Source: Actinacidiphila oryziradicis
GTDB lineage: Bacteria; Actinomycetota; Actinomycetes; Streptomycetales; Streptomycetaceae
Reading direction: 5' to 3'
Assembly (NCBI RefSeq): GCF_005047355.1
Contig: NZ_SUMC01000031.1
Location: 48,498-112,497, forward strand
DNA length: 64,000 nucleotides
In this document: positions 39,390-48,495 of the stretch, in pieces
Position numbering within the stretch: the stretch's first letter is position 1
Layout of the letters: each line of letters begins with the position of its first letter
The notes under the pieces: model-generated
The model's database searches: none
The model's input: only the letters and a program-made list of their open reading frames with translations
Told to the model about the DNA's origin: nothing
Program-made: the position numbers and the translations under genes

Positions 39390-40481
39390 TCAGGCACCTG
39401 AGGCGGGCCGCTGCCAGAGCCGGGCGAAGGCGAAGCGGGCGGCCTCGACCTCCTGGCGCTGGTCGGTGTGGAGCACGCCCAGGGCGTAGGCAGTGGCGGG
39501 GGCGATCCGGGGTGTGCGGGCGGCGGAGGCGACCGCCGCCGAAGCCTCGGCGGCTTCGCGGTGCTGCTCAAGGGTGCGGGCGGCGGCGGAGAGGCGGCCG
39601 GCGGGCTCGGCGTCCACGTCACCGTAAGGGTGGATTTCGCAGGCGTAGCGGCTGATCCGCAGCAGGCTGCGTACCCGGTGCCAGGGGGCGTCCTGGCGCT
39701 CGGCCGCGTCTTCGGCGCCGAGGGCGGCGCGCAGCGCGTCGGCGGTGTAGGGGTGGGCGGCGCGGGCCAGCGGGAGAGCGCCGACGGCGTCGGTGAGGCG
39801 GGCGTGCGCCTGCTCGGTGAGCGCGGGGAGCGTGTGCGCGGCGGGCGCGGCGGCAGCGGCGGAGAGCGGGACGTCGGAGACGAGCACCGCGACGGCGTCG
39901 GCGACGGCGTGGAAGCGGGAGGAGCCCATCGCCTGGAGCGCGGCGGAGTGGGCGCGGGTGCGGGCGAGCCGGAGCTGGCGGTCGAGCAGGGCGCCCGCGC
40001 GGGCGGCGCCGACCGCGAGGGGACCGCTGCCGGGGGTGGTCTCGTTGCCGCGGGCCCGGACGGGCTGGGGCCCCGGCGGCGGGGGGGCGAGGCGGTCGTA
40101 GGAGTGCGGGGAGTCCTCTTCGGAGGCCAGGCGGTGCAGCGCGGACAGGAGCCTGGCCAGGCGCGCGGCGTGCTGGTGTTCGCGGGAAAGCGTGGTGGCG
40201 AGCCAGCCGAGCTCGGTGCGGAACGGCTCCGCCCAGCCGGGGTCGGTGAGCGGGGCATAGGTGTGGAGGGCGGCGGCGATGCGGCGGGCGGAACGGCGCA
40301 GGGGCAGGGTTGTCTCGGAGTCGTCGTCCGGCTGCCCGGTGACGGCGAGGGCGCGCAGGAAAACGCCGGCCTGGTCGTGGAGGTAATGGGACAGCACCTC
40401 TCCGGCGGAGTCGCTGCCTATGCATGGCGGAGCCGCCACGTCGTCGGAGGCGAGTGCGGTCTCAGGGTGTCGCTGGGCCAC
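39390..40481 (-). CDS. CHAD-domain protein (polyphosphate binding)
   Basis: 363 aa, mostly alpha-helical and rich in Arg/His/Ala. CHAD features are the repeated basic helices (LPLRRSARRIAAALHTY; HQHAARLARLLSALHRL; WHRVRSLLRISRYACEI), which line a positive channel. CHAD domains bind inorganic polyphosphate. Its start lies inside the end of ppk (20-bp overlap), so polyphosphate synthesis and this binder are made together. Confidence 0.87.
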   Translation of the reverse strand: MAQRHPETALASDDVAAPPCIGSDSAGEVLSHYLHDQAGVFLRALAVTGQPDDDSETTLPLRRSARRIAAALHTYAPLTDPGWAEPFRTELGWLATTLSREHQHAARLARLLSALHRLASEEDSPHSYDRLAPPPPGPQPVRARGNETTPGSGPLAVGAARAGALLDRQLRLARTRAHSAALQAMGSSRFHAVADAVAVLVSDVPLSAAAAAPAAHTLPALTEQAHARLTDAVGALPLARAAHPYTADALRAALGAEDAAERQDAPWHRVRSLLRISRYACEIHPYGDVDAEPAGRLSAAARTLEQHREAAEASAAVASAARTPRIAPATAYALGVLHTDQRQEVEAARFAFARLWQRPASGA

Positions 40482-42702
40482 GCCGGCGCCTCCGCGCGTC
40501 GATGAGCATCTCCTGGACGTTGGGCAGCGGGCGCCCCTCGGCGTCGGTGCTGTGCCGCGTCCAGCAGCCGTCCGGCCCGAGGTGCCAGGACGCGGTGGTG
40601 TCCGAGGTGCCGGTTTCGAGCAGACGGTTGAGGGTCGCGCGGTGGGCGGGGTCGGCGACCCGCACCATCGCCTCGATACGGCGGTCGAGGTTGCGGTGCA
40701 TCATGTCGGCGCTGCCGAACCAGACCTCCGGCTCGCCGCCGTGGCCGAAGACAAAGACCCGGGAGTGCTCCAGGAAGCGGCCGAGCACGCTGCGCACCCG
40801 TATGTTCTCCGACAGGCCCTCGACCCCGGGCCGCACCGCGCAGATGCCGCGGACCCAGATGTCCACCGGCACCCCGGCCTGCGAGGCCCGGTACAGGGCG
40901 TCGATGATCGCCTCGTCGACGATCGAGTTGACCTTGATGCGCACAAAGGCGGGGCGGCCCGCCTGGTGGTGTTCGATCTCGGCGAGGATCCGGGTGATCA
41001 GGCCGTCGCGGAGGCTGCGCGGCGCGACGAGGAGCCGGTCGTAGTCCTTGTAGCGGGAGTATCCGGAGAGCCGGTTGAAGAGATTCGACAGATCCGCCCC
41101 GACCCGCTGGTCGGCGGTGAGCAGGCCCAGGTCCTCATAGAGGCGGGCGGTCTTGGGGTGGTAGTTGCCGGTGCCGATATGGCTGTAGCGGCGCAAGGTG
41201 TCGCCCTCCTGCCGTACCACCAGCGACAGCTTGCAGTGGGTCTTCAGGCCGACCAGGCCGTAGACGACATGGCAGCCCGCCTCCTCCAGCTTGCGGGCCC
41301 ACTTGATGTTGGCCTGCTCGTCGAAGCGCGCCTTGATCTCGACCAGGACCAGGACCTGCTTGCCGGACTCGGCGGCATCGATCAGCGCGTCCACGATGGG
41401 GGAGGTGGAGCCGCCGGAGGTGCGGTAGAGCGTCTGCTTGATCGCCAGGACGTCGGGGTCGGCGGCCGCCTGTTCCAGGAATGCCTGTACGGAGGTGGAG
41501 AAGCTGTCGTACGGGTGGTGCAGCAGGATGTCGCGTTCGCGCATCGCCCCGAAGATGTCGGGCGCGTGCGCCGACTCCACCTCGGCGAGGTCGCGGTGGG
41601 TGCCGGCCACGAACTTCGGGTACTTCAGCTCCGGCCGGTCGAGCGACGACATGGCGAACAGGCCGGTGAGATCGAGCGGGCCGGGCAGCGGGTAGACCTC
41701 GGCCTCCTTGATCTTCAGCTCGTGCACGAGCAGGTCGAGCACTCTCGGCGCGATCGACTCCTCGACCTCCAGGCGGACCGGCGGGCCGAATCGGCGCCGC
41801 ATGAGCTCCTTCTCCAGCGCCTGCAGGAGGTTCTCCGCGTCGTCCTCCTCCACCTCCAGGTCCTCGTTGCGGGTGACCCGGAACATGTGGTGGTCCAGGA
41901 CGTCCATGCCGGGGAAGAGCTCTTCGAGGTGCGCGGCGATGACGTCCTCCAGCGGGACGTAGCGCTGCGGGCTCGCTTCGTAGAAGCGGGAGAGGATCGG
42001 CGGGACCTTCACCCGGGCGAAGTGCTCATGGCCCGAGACCGGGTTCCGTACGACGACGGCCAGGTTGAGCGAGAGGCCGGAGATGTACGGGAAGGGGTGG
42101 GCCGGGTCCACGGCGAGGGGGGTGAGGACCGGGAAGATCTGGTTACGGAACAGGGTGAAGAGGCGGGCCTGCTCCTTTTCGGTGAGCTCGTGCCAGCGGA
42201 TGACATGGATGCCCTCGTCCGCCAGCTGCGGGGCGACATCGTGCTGGAAACAGGCCGCGTGGCGGGCCATGAGCTCGCGCGAACGGCTCAGGATCTGGGA
42301 CAGCACCTCGCGCGGCTGGAGGCCGGAGGCGGAGCGGGTGGCGACACCGGTGGCTATGCGGCGCTTCAGACCGGCGACGCGGACCATGAAGAACTCGTCG
42401 AGATTGCTAGCGAAGATGGCCAGGAAGTTTGCCCGTTCGAGGAGCGGGGTCGTCGGATCCTCGGCGAGTTCCAGCACCCGTTCGTTGAAGTCCAGCCAGC
42501 TGCGCTCCCGGTCCAGGAAGCGGCCCTGGGGCAGCTCGGCAGCGTTGAGGTCGTCCCCGGCCGTGCCGCCCAGGTCGTCGGCATCCTGATCGATGTCGGC
42601 GGTGAGATCCGGTACGACGCGAGGGCGGTAGGGCGCCAACGGGGTCAGGGAGCCAAACGGCTCCGGCCCCACGGGCTCGGCGGGAATGTTCACTGAGGCC
42701 AT
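40462..42702 (-). CDS. ppk: Polyphosphate kinase 1
   Basis: 746 aa, the full PPK1 length plus an acidic N-terminal extension of about 55 residues. It contains RSWLDFNERVLELA, FASNLDEFFMVRVAGLKRR, the autophosphorylated His region SHIGTGNYHPKTARLYEDLG and the second catalytic His in THCKLSLVVR. PPK1 makes polyphosphate from ATP or, in Streptomyces, regenerates ADP to ATP. GGAGG precedes the ATG. A weak PHO-like GTTAC/TTCAA pair lies upstream (42873-42890, minus strand). CHAD and NUDIX follow in one unit. Confidence 0.96.
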   Translation of the reverse strand: MASVNIPAEPVGPEPFGSLTPLAPYRPRVVPDLTADIDQDADDLGGTAGDDLNAAELPQGRFLDRERSWLDFNERVLELAEDPTTPLLERANFLAIFASNLDEFFMVRVAGLKRRIATGVATRSASGLQPREVLSQILSRSRELMARHAACFQHDVAPQLADEGIHVIRWHELTEKEQARLFTLFRNQIFPVLTPLAVDPAHPFPYISGLSLNLAVVVRNPVSGHEHFARVKVPPILSRFYEASPQRYVPLEDVIAAHLEELFPGMDVLDHHMFRVTRNEDLEVEEDDAENLLQALEKELMRRRFGPPVRLEVEESIAPRVLDLLVHELKIKEAEVYPLPGPLDLTGLFAMSSLDRPELKYPKFVAGTHRDLAEVESAHAPDIFGAMRERDILLHHPYDSFSTSVQAFLEQAAADPDVLAIKQTLYRTSGGSTSPIVDALIDAAESGKQVLVLVEIKARFDEQANIKWARKLEEAGCHVVYGLVGLKTHCKLSLVVRQEGDTLRRYSHIGTGNYHPKTARLYEDLGLLTADQRVGADLSNLFNRLSGYSRYKDYDRLLVAPRSLRDGLITRILAEIEHHQAGRPAFVRIKVNSIVDEAIIDALYRASQAGVPVDIWVRGICAVRPGVEGLSENIRVRSVLGRFLEHSRVFVFGHGGEPEVWFGSADMMHRNLDRRIEAMVRVADPAHRATLNRLLETGTSDTTASWHLGPDGCWTRHSTDAEGRPLPNVQEMLIDARRRRRGPATP

Positions 42703-42939
42703 CGGTGCGGGCCCTCCTCCGGTTCCGGCACGTCATACACCCGGCCGGCGGCGCGCTGGCGCCTGCCGTCGGCCGTTACTCCATTCTCGCGCGTCGGACG
42801 GGATCGTGGCAGGTCGAGCGGCGGCACGGGGGTGTAAGGCACCGGCTGCATTCTGTGATGCTCGCAAGGGAGGTTGAATCGCCGGTAACGGGTAGATGGC
42901 GCGGAGGCTATGGCCCGGGGGGATAGAAGTGGCCGGCAC

Positions 42940-42990
42940 AGTCCAGCCCGTCCGGCGTTCGAGGACCGGGGCCTGGGGCGGAGCCCCGGA
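42940..42990. repeat. Dispersed Streptomyces intergenic repeat
   Basis: CAGCCCGTCCGGCGTTCGAGGAC followed by a GGCGGAGCCCCGG block is a sequence I recognise as widespread between Streptomyces genes. A partial copy is at about 31066. Confidence 0.6.
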
Positions 42991-42995
42991 CGGCC

Positions 42996-43024
42996 CTAGG
43001 TCCTGTCCGGGCGACAGGACCTAG
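42996..43024. repeat. Minimal palindrome with CTAG ends (copy 5)
   Basis: CTAGGTCCTGTC and its exact inverse flank CGGGC: two element ends with no interior. It doubles as the mshD terminator hairpin and supplies the mshD TAG stop. Confidence 0.75.
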
Positions 43025-43959
43025 TTCTCCGTGCGGTACATCAGGTCCACCTCGTGCGTGGTGAAGCCAAGGCGTTCATAGACGCTGACCGCCGCCCCGT
43101 TGTCGGCATCGACATACAGCATCGCCCCGGGCAGCCCCCTCTCACCGGCCAAGTACCGCAGCCCGATCGAGGTCAGCGCCTTCCCCAGCCCCAGCCCCTG
43201 GGCCGAAGGATGGATACCCAGCACGTACACCTCGCCCAGCCGCTCGGCCGCGTGCACCTTGGTCCAGTGGAAGCCGATGACGGCCCCGTCCTCGTCCCGT
43301 ACCGCGAGGAAGAAGCCGGCCGGGTCGAACCACGGCTCCGCCTTCCGGTCGTCCAGGTCCCGCTGGGTCAGTCCGCCCTGTTCCGGGTGGTGCGCGAACG
43401 CCGCGGCGTTCACCGCCAGCCACGCCTCGTCGTCCTCGCCGGGCACGAAGGTACGTACGGTGACCCCGGGCGACAGCACCGGCGCCGGAAGCGCGTCACC
43501 GGGCAGCGGCCGCCGCAGCTGCCTCAGCTCCCGGAAGAGGGTCAGCCCCAGCACCCCCGCCAGGTGCCGGGCACCGGGGTGCCCGCCGTGCGCCCACACC
43601 CGCAGCCGCTTGCCGGACGCGACCAGCAGCGCGTGGCCGAGGGCGCGGCCGTGGCCCTCGGCCCGGTGGCCGGGGTGGATCAGCAGCTCGGCGACGGGGG
43701 CTTCCACCGGGTCGGTGTCATCCAGCTGGGCGTAGCCGACGAGGCGTTCCCCTCCGTACACCAGCAGATGCCGCACGCCGGGGCGCGCGCCGGCCCGCAG
43801 ATTGATCCGGCCCTGCTCCGAGACCGCCGGCTGGCCGTCGACCGCCGCCCCCTCCTCGATGAGCGTGAGCACCGCCCGCACGATGGCGGGGGCCGGCTCG
43901 TCGAGTACGTCGATCCGGCGGGGGTCCGGCTCTGCGGTCTGCTGCGCGGCATCGTTCAT
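43021..43959 (-). CDS. mshD: Mycothiol synthase
   Basis: 312 aa with two tandem GNAT domains. The C-terminal active one has VYVLGIHPSAQGLGLGKALT (acetyl-CoA loop) and ends with YVDADNGAAVSVYERLGF. MshD acetylates Cys-GlcN-Ins, the last step of mycothiol synthesis, and so marks an actinobacterium. It is monocistronic, divergent from pstS. Confidence 0.94.
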   Translation of the reverse strand: MNDAAQQTAEPDPRRIDVLDEPAPAIVRAVLTLIEEGAAVDGQPAVSEQGRINLRAGARPGVRHLLVYGGERLVGYAQLDDTDPVEAPVAELLIHPGHRAEGHGRALGHALLVASGKRLRVWAHGGHPGARHLAGVLGLTLFRELRQLRRPLPGDALPAPVLSPGVTVRTFVPGEDDEAWLAVNAAAFAHHPEQGGLTQRDLDDRKAEPWFDPAGFFLAVRDEDGAVIGFHWTKVHAAERLGEVYVLGIHPSAQGLGLGKALTSIGLRYLAGERGLPGAMLYVDADNGAAVSVYERLGFTTHEVDLMYRTEN

Positions 43960-44080
43960 GCGCAGAGCCTACGACCGGCAGCGGGAGGTTACGGTTGAAG
44001 GTGCGTTGGGCCTTCGGCAGGGTCCCCCGTCGGGCCCCGCGCGGTCCGCACAGCATCGAGTTGCCGCACTGATATACGAG

Positions 44081-44120
44081 GTTCACCTCGCGTTCACCCT
44101 CTGCCGCCGGGCGCTTCACC
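44081..44120 (+). promoter_or_regulatory. PHO box upstream of pstS
   Basis: GTTCACC at 44081 and 44092 and CTTCACC at 44114 are in 11-bp phase, with a degenerate unit between at 44103. This is the classical PhoP binding array of Streptomyces, so pstS is induced when phosphate is scarce. Confidence 0.88.
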
Positions 44121-44233
44121 TCATCTGCCTAATTTCGGCCTTACCGGTGAGCATCATGTCGCCGGGTGGATGCAGAAACCCAATCCTCTGCTTCGCCGTC
44201 CACCGGCGGGCTTCTGGAAGGAAACACTCGAAG

Positions 44234-45373
44234 GTGAAGCTTCAGCGTAAGAGCGGGCTGCGCGCCCTGACCGTCGGCGCGGTCGCGATTTCCGGTGCGC
44301 TGGTTCTCACGGCGTGCGGTTCGGACAACAACAGCGGTTCGAGCCCCAGCTCCAGCACCCCGTCCGGTTCGTCCTCAAGCGGTATCAAGTGCGACGGCAA
44401 GGGCCAGCTGCTGGCTTCGGGTTCCTCCGCCCAGCAGAACGCCATGGATGCCTGGGTGCAGGCCTACCAGGCCGCCTGCACGGGCACGACCATCAACTAC
44501 AAAACGTCGTCCTCCGGTGAGGGCGTCATCGACTTCAACCAGGGCACCGACTCCTTCGCCGGGTCGGACTCCCCGCTGAAGCCCGCAGAGGCCACCAGCT
44601 CGAAGAAGGTCTGCGCCGGCGGCACCGGCATCGACATCCCGATGGTCGGCGGCCCGATCGCTATCGGTTACAACCTCTCGGGCGTGAACAACCTGGTCCT
44701 GGACGCCTCCACCATCGCCAAGATCTTCAACTCGAAGATCACCAAGTGGAACGACCCGGCGATCAAGGCGCTCAACCCGACCGCCACCCTGCCGAGCACC
44801 AAGATCCAGGCCTTCCACCGCCAGGACGAGTCCGGCACCACGGACAACCTCACCAAGTACCTGGGCACCGCTGCCAAGGCCGACTGGCCGTACCCGCACG
44901 CCAAGGCCTTCGCCGGCAAGGGCGGCCAGTCCGCCGCCAAGTCCTCGGGTGTCGCCGCGCAGGTCAAGCAGACCGATGGCGCCATCGGCTACTTCGAGCT
45001 GTCGTACGCGACCGCCAGCAGCATCACGACCGCCAAGATCGCCACCGGCGCGTCCTCCCCGGCCGAGGCCACCTCCGCCAACGCCTCCGCGGGCATCGCC
45101 TCGGCGAAGGTCGTCGGCACGGGCTCCGACCTGTCGCTGGACCTTTCCTCGACGTACACCACCAAGGCCGCCAACGCCTATCCGATCGTCCTGGTCACGT
45201 ACGAGATCGCCTGTGACAAGGGCAACAAGGCCAGCACCCTGCCGCTGCTGAAGTCCTTCCTCACCTACACCGCCAGTGAGGCCGGCCAGGCCAAGCTGTC
45301 GACCGCCGGCTACGCGCCGCTGCCGACGGAGATCGCCACCAAGGTCCGCTCCACCGTGACCTCCCTCTCCTGA
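44234..45373 (+). CDS. pstS: Phosphate-binding lipoprotein PstS
   Basis: 379 aa, GTG start with GGAAGGAAA upstream. A signal peptide ends in the lipobox LVLTAC (lipidated Cys at about 28), then a Ser-rich linker. The binding fold has SGSSAQQNAMDAW, GTDSFAGSD and HRQDESGTTDN, which contact phosphate in this family. It binds extracellular phosphate for PstCAB. A strong hairpin separates it from pstC, allowing excess PstS. Confidence 0.95.
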   Translation: MKLQRKSGLRALTVGAVAISGALVLTACGSDNNSGSSPSSSTPSGSSSSGIKCDGKGQLLASGSSAQQNAMDAWVQAYQAACTGTTINYKTSSSGEGVIDFNQGTDSFAGSDSPLKPAEATSSKKVCAGGTGIDIPMVGGPIAIGYNLSGVNNLVLDASTIAKIFNSKITKWNDPAIKALNPTATLPSTKIQAFHRQDESGTTDNLTKYLGTAAKADWPYPHAKAFAGKGGQSAAKSSGVAAQVKQTDGAIGYFELSYATASSITTAKIATGASSPAEATSANASAGIASAKVVGTGSDLSLDLSSTYTTKAANAYPIVLVTYEIACDKGNKASTLPLLKSFLTYTASEAGQAKLSTAGYAPLPTEIATKVRSTVTSLS

Positions 45374-45380
45374 CCCTCTG

Positions 45381-45418
45381 ACGGGCCGGCCCCGCGGCCT
45401 CAAAACCGCGGGGCCGGC
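45381..45418 (+). terminator. Strong hairpin between pstS and pstC
   Basis: GGGCCGGCCCCGCGG pairs perfectly with its inverse around CCTCAAAA (15-bp arms), 8 bp after the pstS stop. It probably ends most transcripts and lets a fraction read into pstCAB. Confidence 0.85.
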
Positions 45419-45474
45419 CCACCTTCCGGTGCACCGCCGCCCGGGGCCCCAGCCCCACCAGACCGGAGAATCCG

Positions 45475-46464
45475 ATGGCTATAACTGATAACTCACCCGC
45501 ACCGCCCCCCAGTGCCCCAGCCGTCAGAAGCGGCAAGGTCACCCGCCCGGGTGACGCGGTCTTCTCGAATCTCTCGCGCGGATCCGGCATCCTGCTGCTG
45601 GTGGTCATGGCCGCGATCGCGGTCTTCCTCACCGTCCGCGCCGCCGATGCGATCGCCAAGGACCACGGCAACTTCCTGACCACCTTCGAGTGGAACGCCA
45701 GTGCGACCCCGCCGGTCTTCGGCATCGCGGTCCTCGCCTACGGCACCGTGGTCAGCTCGATCATCGCGCTCCTCATCGCCGTGCCGATCGCGATCGGCAT
45801 CGCGCTGTTCATCTCGCACTACGCACCGCGCCGGCTCGCCCTGCCGATCTCCTTCGTGATCGACCTGCTCGCCGCGGTCCCCAGCATCATCTACGGCCTG
45901 TGGGGCGCCCTCTTCCTGGTGCCGCACCTCGTCGGCCTCAACGAGTGGCTGAACAACTACTTCGCCTGGACCGTCATCTTCAAGTCGGACAACCCGGCGG
46001 CCGCGCGCTCCCTGTTCACCGTGGGCATCCTGCTGGCGATCATGATCCTGCCGATCATCACCAACGTCAGCCGCGAGGTCTTCAACCAGGTCCCGAAGAT
46101 GCACGAGGAAGCCGCCCTCGCGCTCGGCGCCACCCGCTGGGAGACGATCCGGCTCTCGGTCCTCCCCTTCGCCCGCTCCGGCATCATCTCCGCCTCGATG
46201 CTCGGCCTCGGCCGCGCCCTCGGCGAGACGATGGCTGTCGCCACCGTGCTCTCCGCCTCCAGCGTCCTCACGATCCACATCCTGGACCCGGCCGGCGGCA
46301 CCTTCTCCCAGAACATCGTCGCCAAGTTCGGCGAGGCGGACGAGTTCGGCCGTAACGCGCTGATCGCGTCCGGTCTGGTGCTCTTCATCATCACCCTGCT
46401 GGTCAACGGCGCGGCCCGACTGATCATCGCCCGCCGCAAGGAGTACTCGGGGGCCAACGCATGA
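45475..46464 (+). CDS. pstC: Phosphate ABC transporter permease PstC
   Basis: 329 aa with six spans; the first is near GSGILLLVVMAAIAVFL. The permease EAA-type loop reads EEAALALGATRWETIRLSVLP. It forms the channel with PstA. It overlaps pstA by 4 bp. Confidence 0.95.
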   Translation: MAITDNSPAPPPSAPAVRSGKVTRPGDAVFSNLSRGSGILLLVVMAAIAVFLTVRAADAIAKDHGNFLTTFEWNASATPPVFGIAVLAYGTVVSSIIALLIAVPIAIGIALFISHYAPRRLALPISFVIDLLAAVPSIIYGLWGALFLVPHLVGLNEWLNNYFAWTVIFKSDNPAAARSLFTVGILLAIMILPIITNVSREVFNQVPKMHEEAALALGATRWETIRLSVLPFARSGIISASMLGLGRALGETMAVATVLSASSVLTIHILDPAGGTFSQNIVAKFGEADEFGRNALIASGLVLFIITLLVNGAARLIIARRKEYSGANA

Positions 46465-47534
46465 GCAACCTGGTGACACAAGCACCCGTAGCCGCCCCGC
46501 GCCCGAACACCCTCGCGCACGCCCACCTGCCGCGCTGGGCCCCGGCCGCCATCGCGGCCGGCGCGATCGTGCTCGGCGTCGCCATCGGGCTCGGCGCGGG
46601 CCTCGGCAGCAAGGTCCAGTGGGGCCTGATCGCCCTCGTACTCTTCGTCGTCGGTACGTACGCGATCACCACCAAGGTCGAGGGCAAGCGCCAGGCCAAG
46701 GACCGGGTCGCCACCAGCCTCGTCTGGGCCACCTTCGTCCTCGCCGTCATCCCGCTCTACTCGCTGATCGAGACCACGATCAGCAAGGGCGTGAAGGTCC
46801 TCGACGTCAACTTCCTCAGCCACTCCATGAACGGCGTGCTGACCATCGGCCCCGGCGGCGGTATCTACCACGCCATCATCGGCACCCTGGAGCAGGTCGG
46901 CATCGCCACCATCATCGGTGCCCCGCTCGGCATGCTCACCGCGATCTACCTCGTCGAGTACGGCAAGGGCAGGCTCGCCAAGGTCGTCACCTTCTTCGTC
47001 GATGTCATGACCGGCATCCCGTCCATCGTCGCCGGCCTCTTCATCCTCTCGGTCTGGTTCGTGATCAACGGCGTCGCCCCGCAGTCCGGCTTCGCCGGTT
47101 CGCTGGCCCTGACGATCCTCATGACCCCGGTCGTGGTCCGCTCCACCGAGGAGATGCTCAAGCTCGTCCCCAACGAGCTGCGCGAGGCCTCCCTCGCCCT
47201 GGGCATCCCCAAGTGGCGCACCATCCTCAAGGTGGTCGTGCCCACCGCCATCGGCGGTATCACCACCGGTGTCATGCTGGCCGTGGCACGCATCGCAGGT
47301 GAGAGCGCACCCATCGCCCTGCTGGTCTTCGGCAGCAACACGATCAACAACAACCCGTTCAGCGGACCGCAGGAATCGTTGCCCTACTACATCTACAAGC
47401 AGTACGGGAACGGCAACCAACCGTCCTACGACCGGGCCTGGGCGGCAGCCCTCGTACTGATCGTTTTCGTCATGATCCTGAACATGGTGGCCCGCGGCAT
47501 CGCCCGCTGGAAGGCCCCGAAGACCGGTCGCTGA
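46461..47534 (+). CDS. pstA: Phosphate ABC transporter permease PstA
   Basis: 357 aa with an N-terminal pair of extra spans (AAIAAGAIVLGVAIGLGAGL; WGLIALVLFVVGTYAI) before the usual six. The EAA loop is ELREASLALGIPKWRTILKVV. Start ATG overlaps the pstC stop (ATGA). Confidence 0.95.
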   Translation: MSNLVTQAPVAAPRPNTLAHAHLPRWAPAAIAAGAIVLGVAIGLGAGLGSKVQWGLIALVLFVVGTYAITTKVEGKRQAKDRVATSLVWATFVLAVIPLYSLIETTISKGVKVLDVNFLSHSMNGVLTIGPGGGIYHAIIGTLEQVGIATIIGAPLGMLTAIYLVEYGKGRLAKVVTFFVDVMTGIPSIVAGLFILSVWFVINGVAPQSGFAGSLALTILMTPVVVRSTEEMLKLVPNELREASLALGIPKWRTILKVVVPTAIGGITTGVMLAVARIAGESAPIALLVFGSNTINNNPFSGPQESLPYYIYKQYGNGNQPSYDRAWAAALVLIVFVMILNMVARGIARWKAPKTGR

Positions 47535-47575
47535 CGCGGCCAGCCCAGCGACCTACGGATTGAGAGACCAGCACC

Positions 47576-48352
47576 ATGGCCAAGCGCATCGACGTCAGCG
47601 GCCTCAGCGCCTTCTACAGCGCCTTCAAAGCCATCGACGACATCTCGATGAACATCGAGCCGCACACCGTGACCGCCTTCATCGGCCCCTCCGGCTGCGG
47701 CAAGTCCACCTTCCTGCGCACCCTGAACCGTATGCACGAGGTCACCCCCGGCGGCCGTGTGGAGGGCAAGGTCCTCCTGGACGACGAGAACCTCTACGGC
47801 TCCGGCGTCGACCCGGTCACCGTGCGCCGCACCGTCGGCATGGTCTTCCAGCGCCCGAACCCCTTCCCCACCATGTCGATCTACGACAACGTGGCCGCCG
47901 GCCTCCGGCTGAACGGCATGAAGAAGAAGCGCGATCTCGACACCATCGTCGAGAGGTCCCTCAGAGGCGCCAACCTCTGGAACGAGGTCAAGGACCGCCT
48001 CAGCAAGCCCGGCTCCGGCCTCTCCGGCGGTCAGCAGCAGCGGCTCTGCATCGCCCGCGCCATCGCCGTCGAGCCCGAGGTCCTGCTCATGGACGAGCCC
48101 TGCTCCGCCCTGGACCCGATCTCCACCCTCGCCATCGAGGACCTCATCGGGGAGCTCAAGGAACGCTTCACCATCGTCATCGTCACCCACAACATGCAGC
48201 AGGCCGCGCGCGTCTCCGACCGCACCGCCTTCTTCAACCTCTCGGCCGTCGGCCAGCCCGGCAAGCTCATCGAGATCGACGACACCGAGCGCATCTTCTC
48301 CAACCCCTCGGTCCAGGCCACCGAGGACTACATCTCCGGCCGCTTCGGCTGA
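47576..48352 (+). CDS. pstB: Phosphate ABC transporter ATPase PstB
   Basis: 258 aa. Walker A GPSGCGKST, Q-loop VFQRPNPFPTMS, signature LSGGQQQRLCIARA, Walker B VLLMDEPCSALDP and switch His in VTHNMQQA are all intact. It drives PstCA. Confidence 0.96.
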   Translation: MAKRIDVSGLSAFYSAFKAIDDISMNIEPHTVTAFIGPSGCGKSTFLRTLNRMHEVTPGGRVEGKVLLDDENLYGSGVDPVTVRRTVGMVFQRPNPFPTMSIYDNVAAGLRLNGMKKKRDLDTIVERSLRGANLWNEVKDRLSKPGSGLSGGQQQRLCIARAIAVEPEVLLMDEPCSALDPISTLAIEDLIGELKERFTIVIVTHNMQQAARVSDRTAFFNLSAVGQPGKLIEIDDTERIFSNPSVQATEDYISGRFG

Positions 48353-48446
48353 CCACACCTCGGGAGCCAAAGGGGTCCGAGCACCCGGAGGCGAGCGAGA
48401 AAGAGCAGCCTTGCGGTGCTGCATGGCGGTGCCACCGCAAGGCGAA

Positions 48447-48474
48447 GGGCCCGCCCCCTCCCGGGGGCGGGCCC
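48447..48474. terminator. Bidirectional terminator between pstB and pit
   Basis: GGGCCCGCCCCC and GGGGGCGGGCCC flank a TCCC loop (12-bp arms) between two convergent genes. Confidence 0.88.
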
Positions 48475-48495
48475 GCACTCTCGCGGAGAGAGAAG

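Noticed and set aside
40420..42696. A 758-codon open frame antisense to ppk
   Set aside because: ppk on the other strand is full length and conserved; the antisense frame is Val/Glu/Arg low complexity.
42873..42890. PHO box upstream of ppk
   Set aside because: On the minus strand GTTACC and ATTCAAC are 10 bp apart and poorly matched; it is too weak to call as a regulatory feature.
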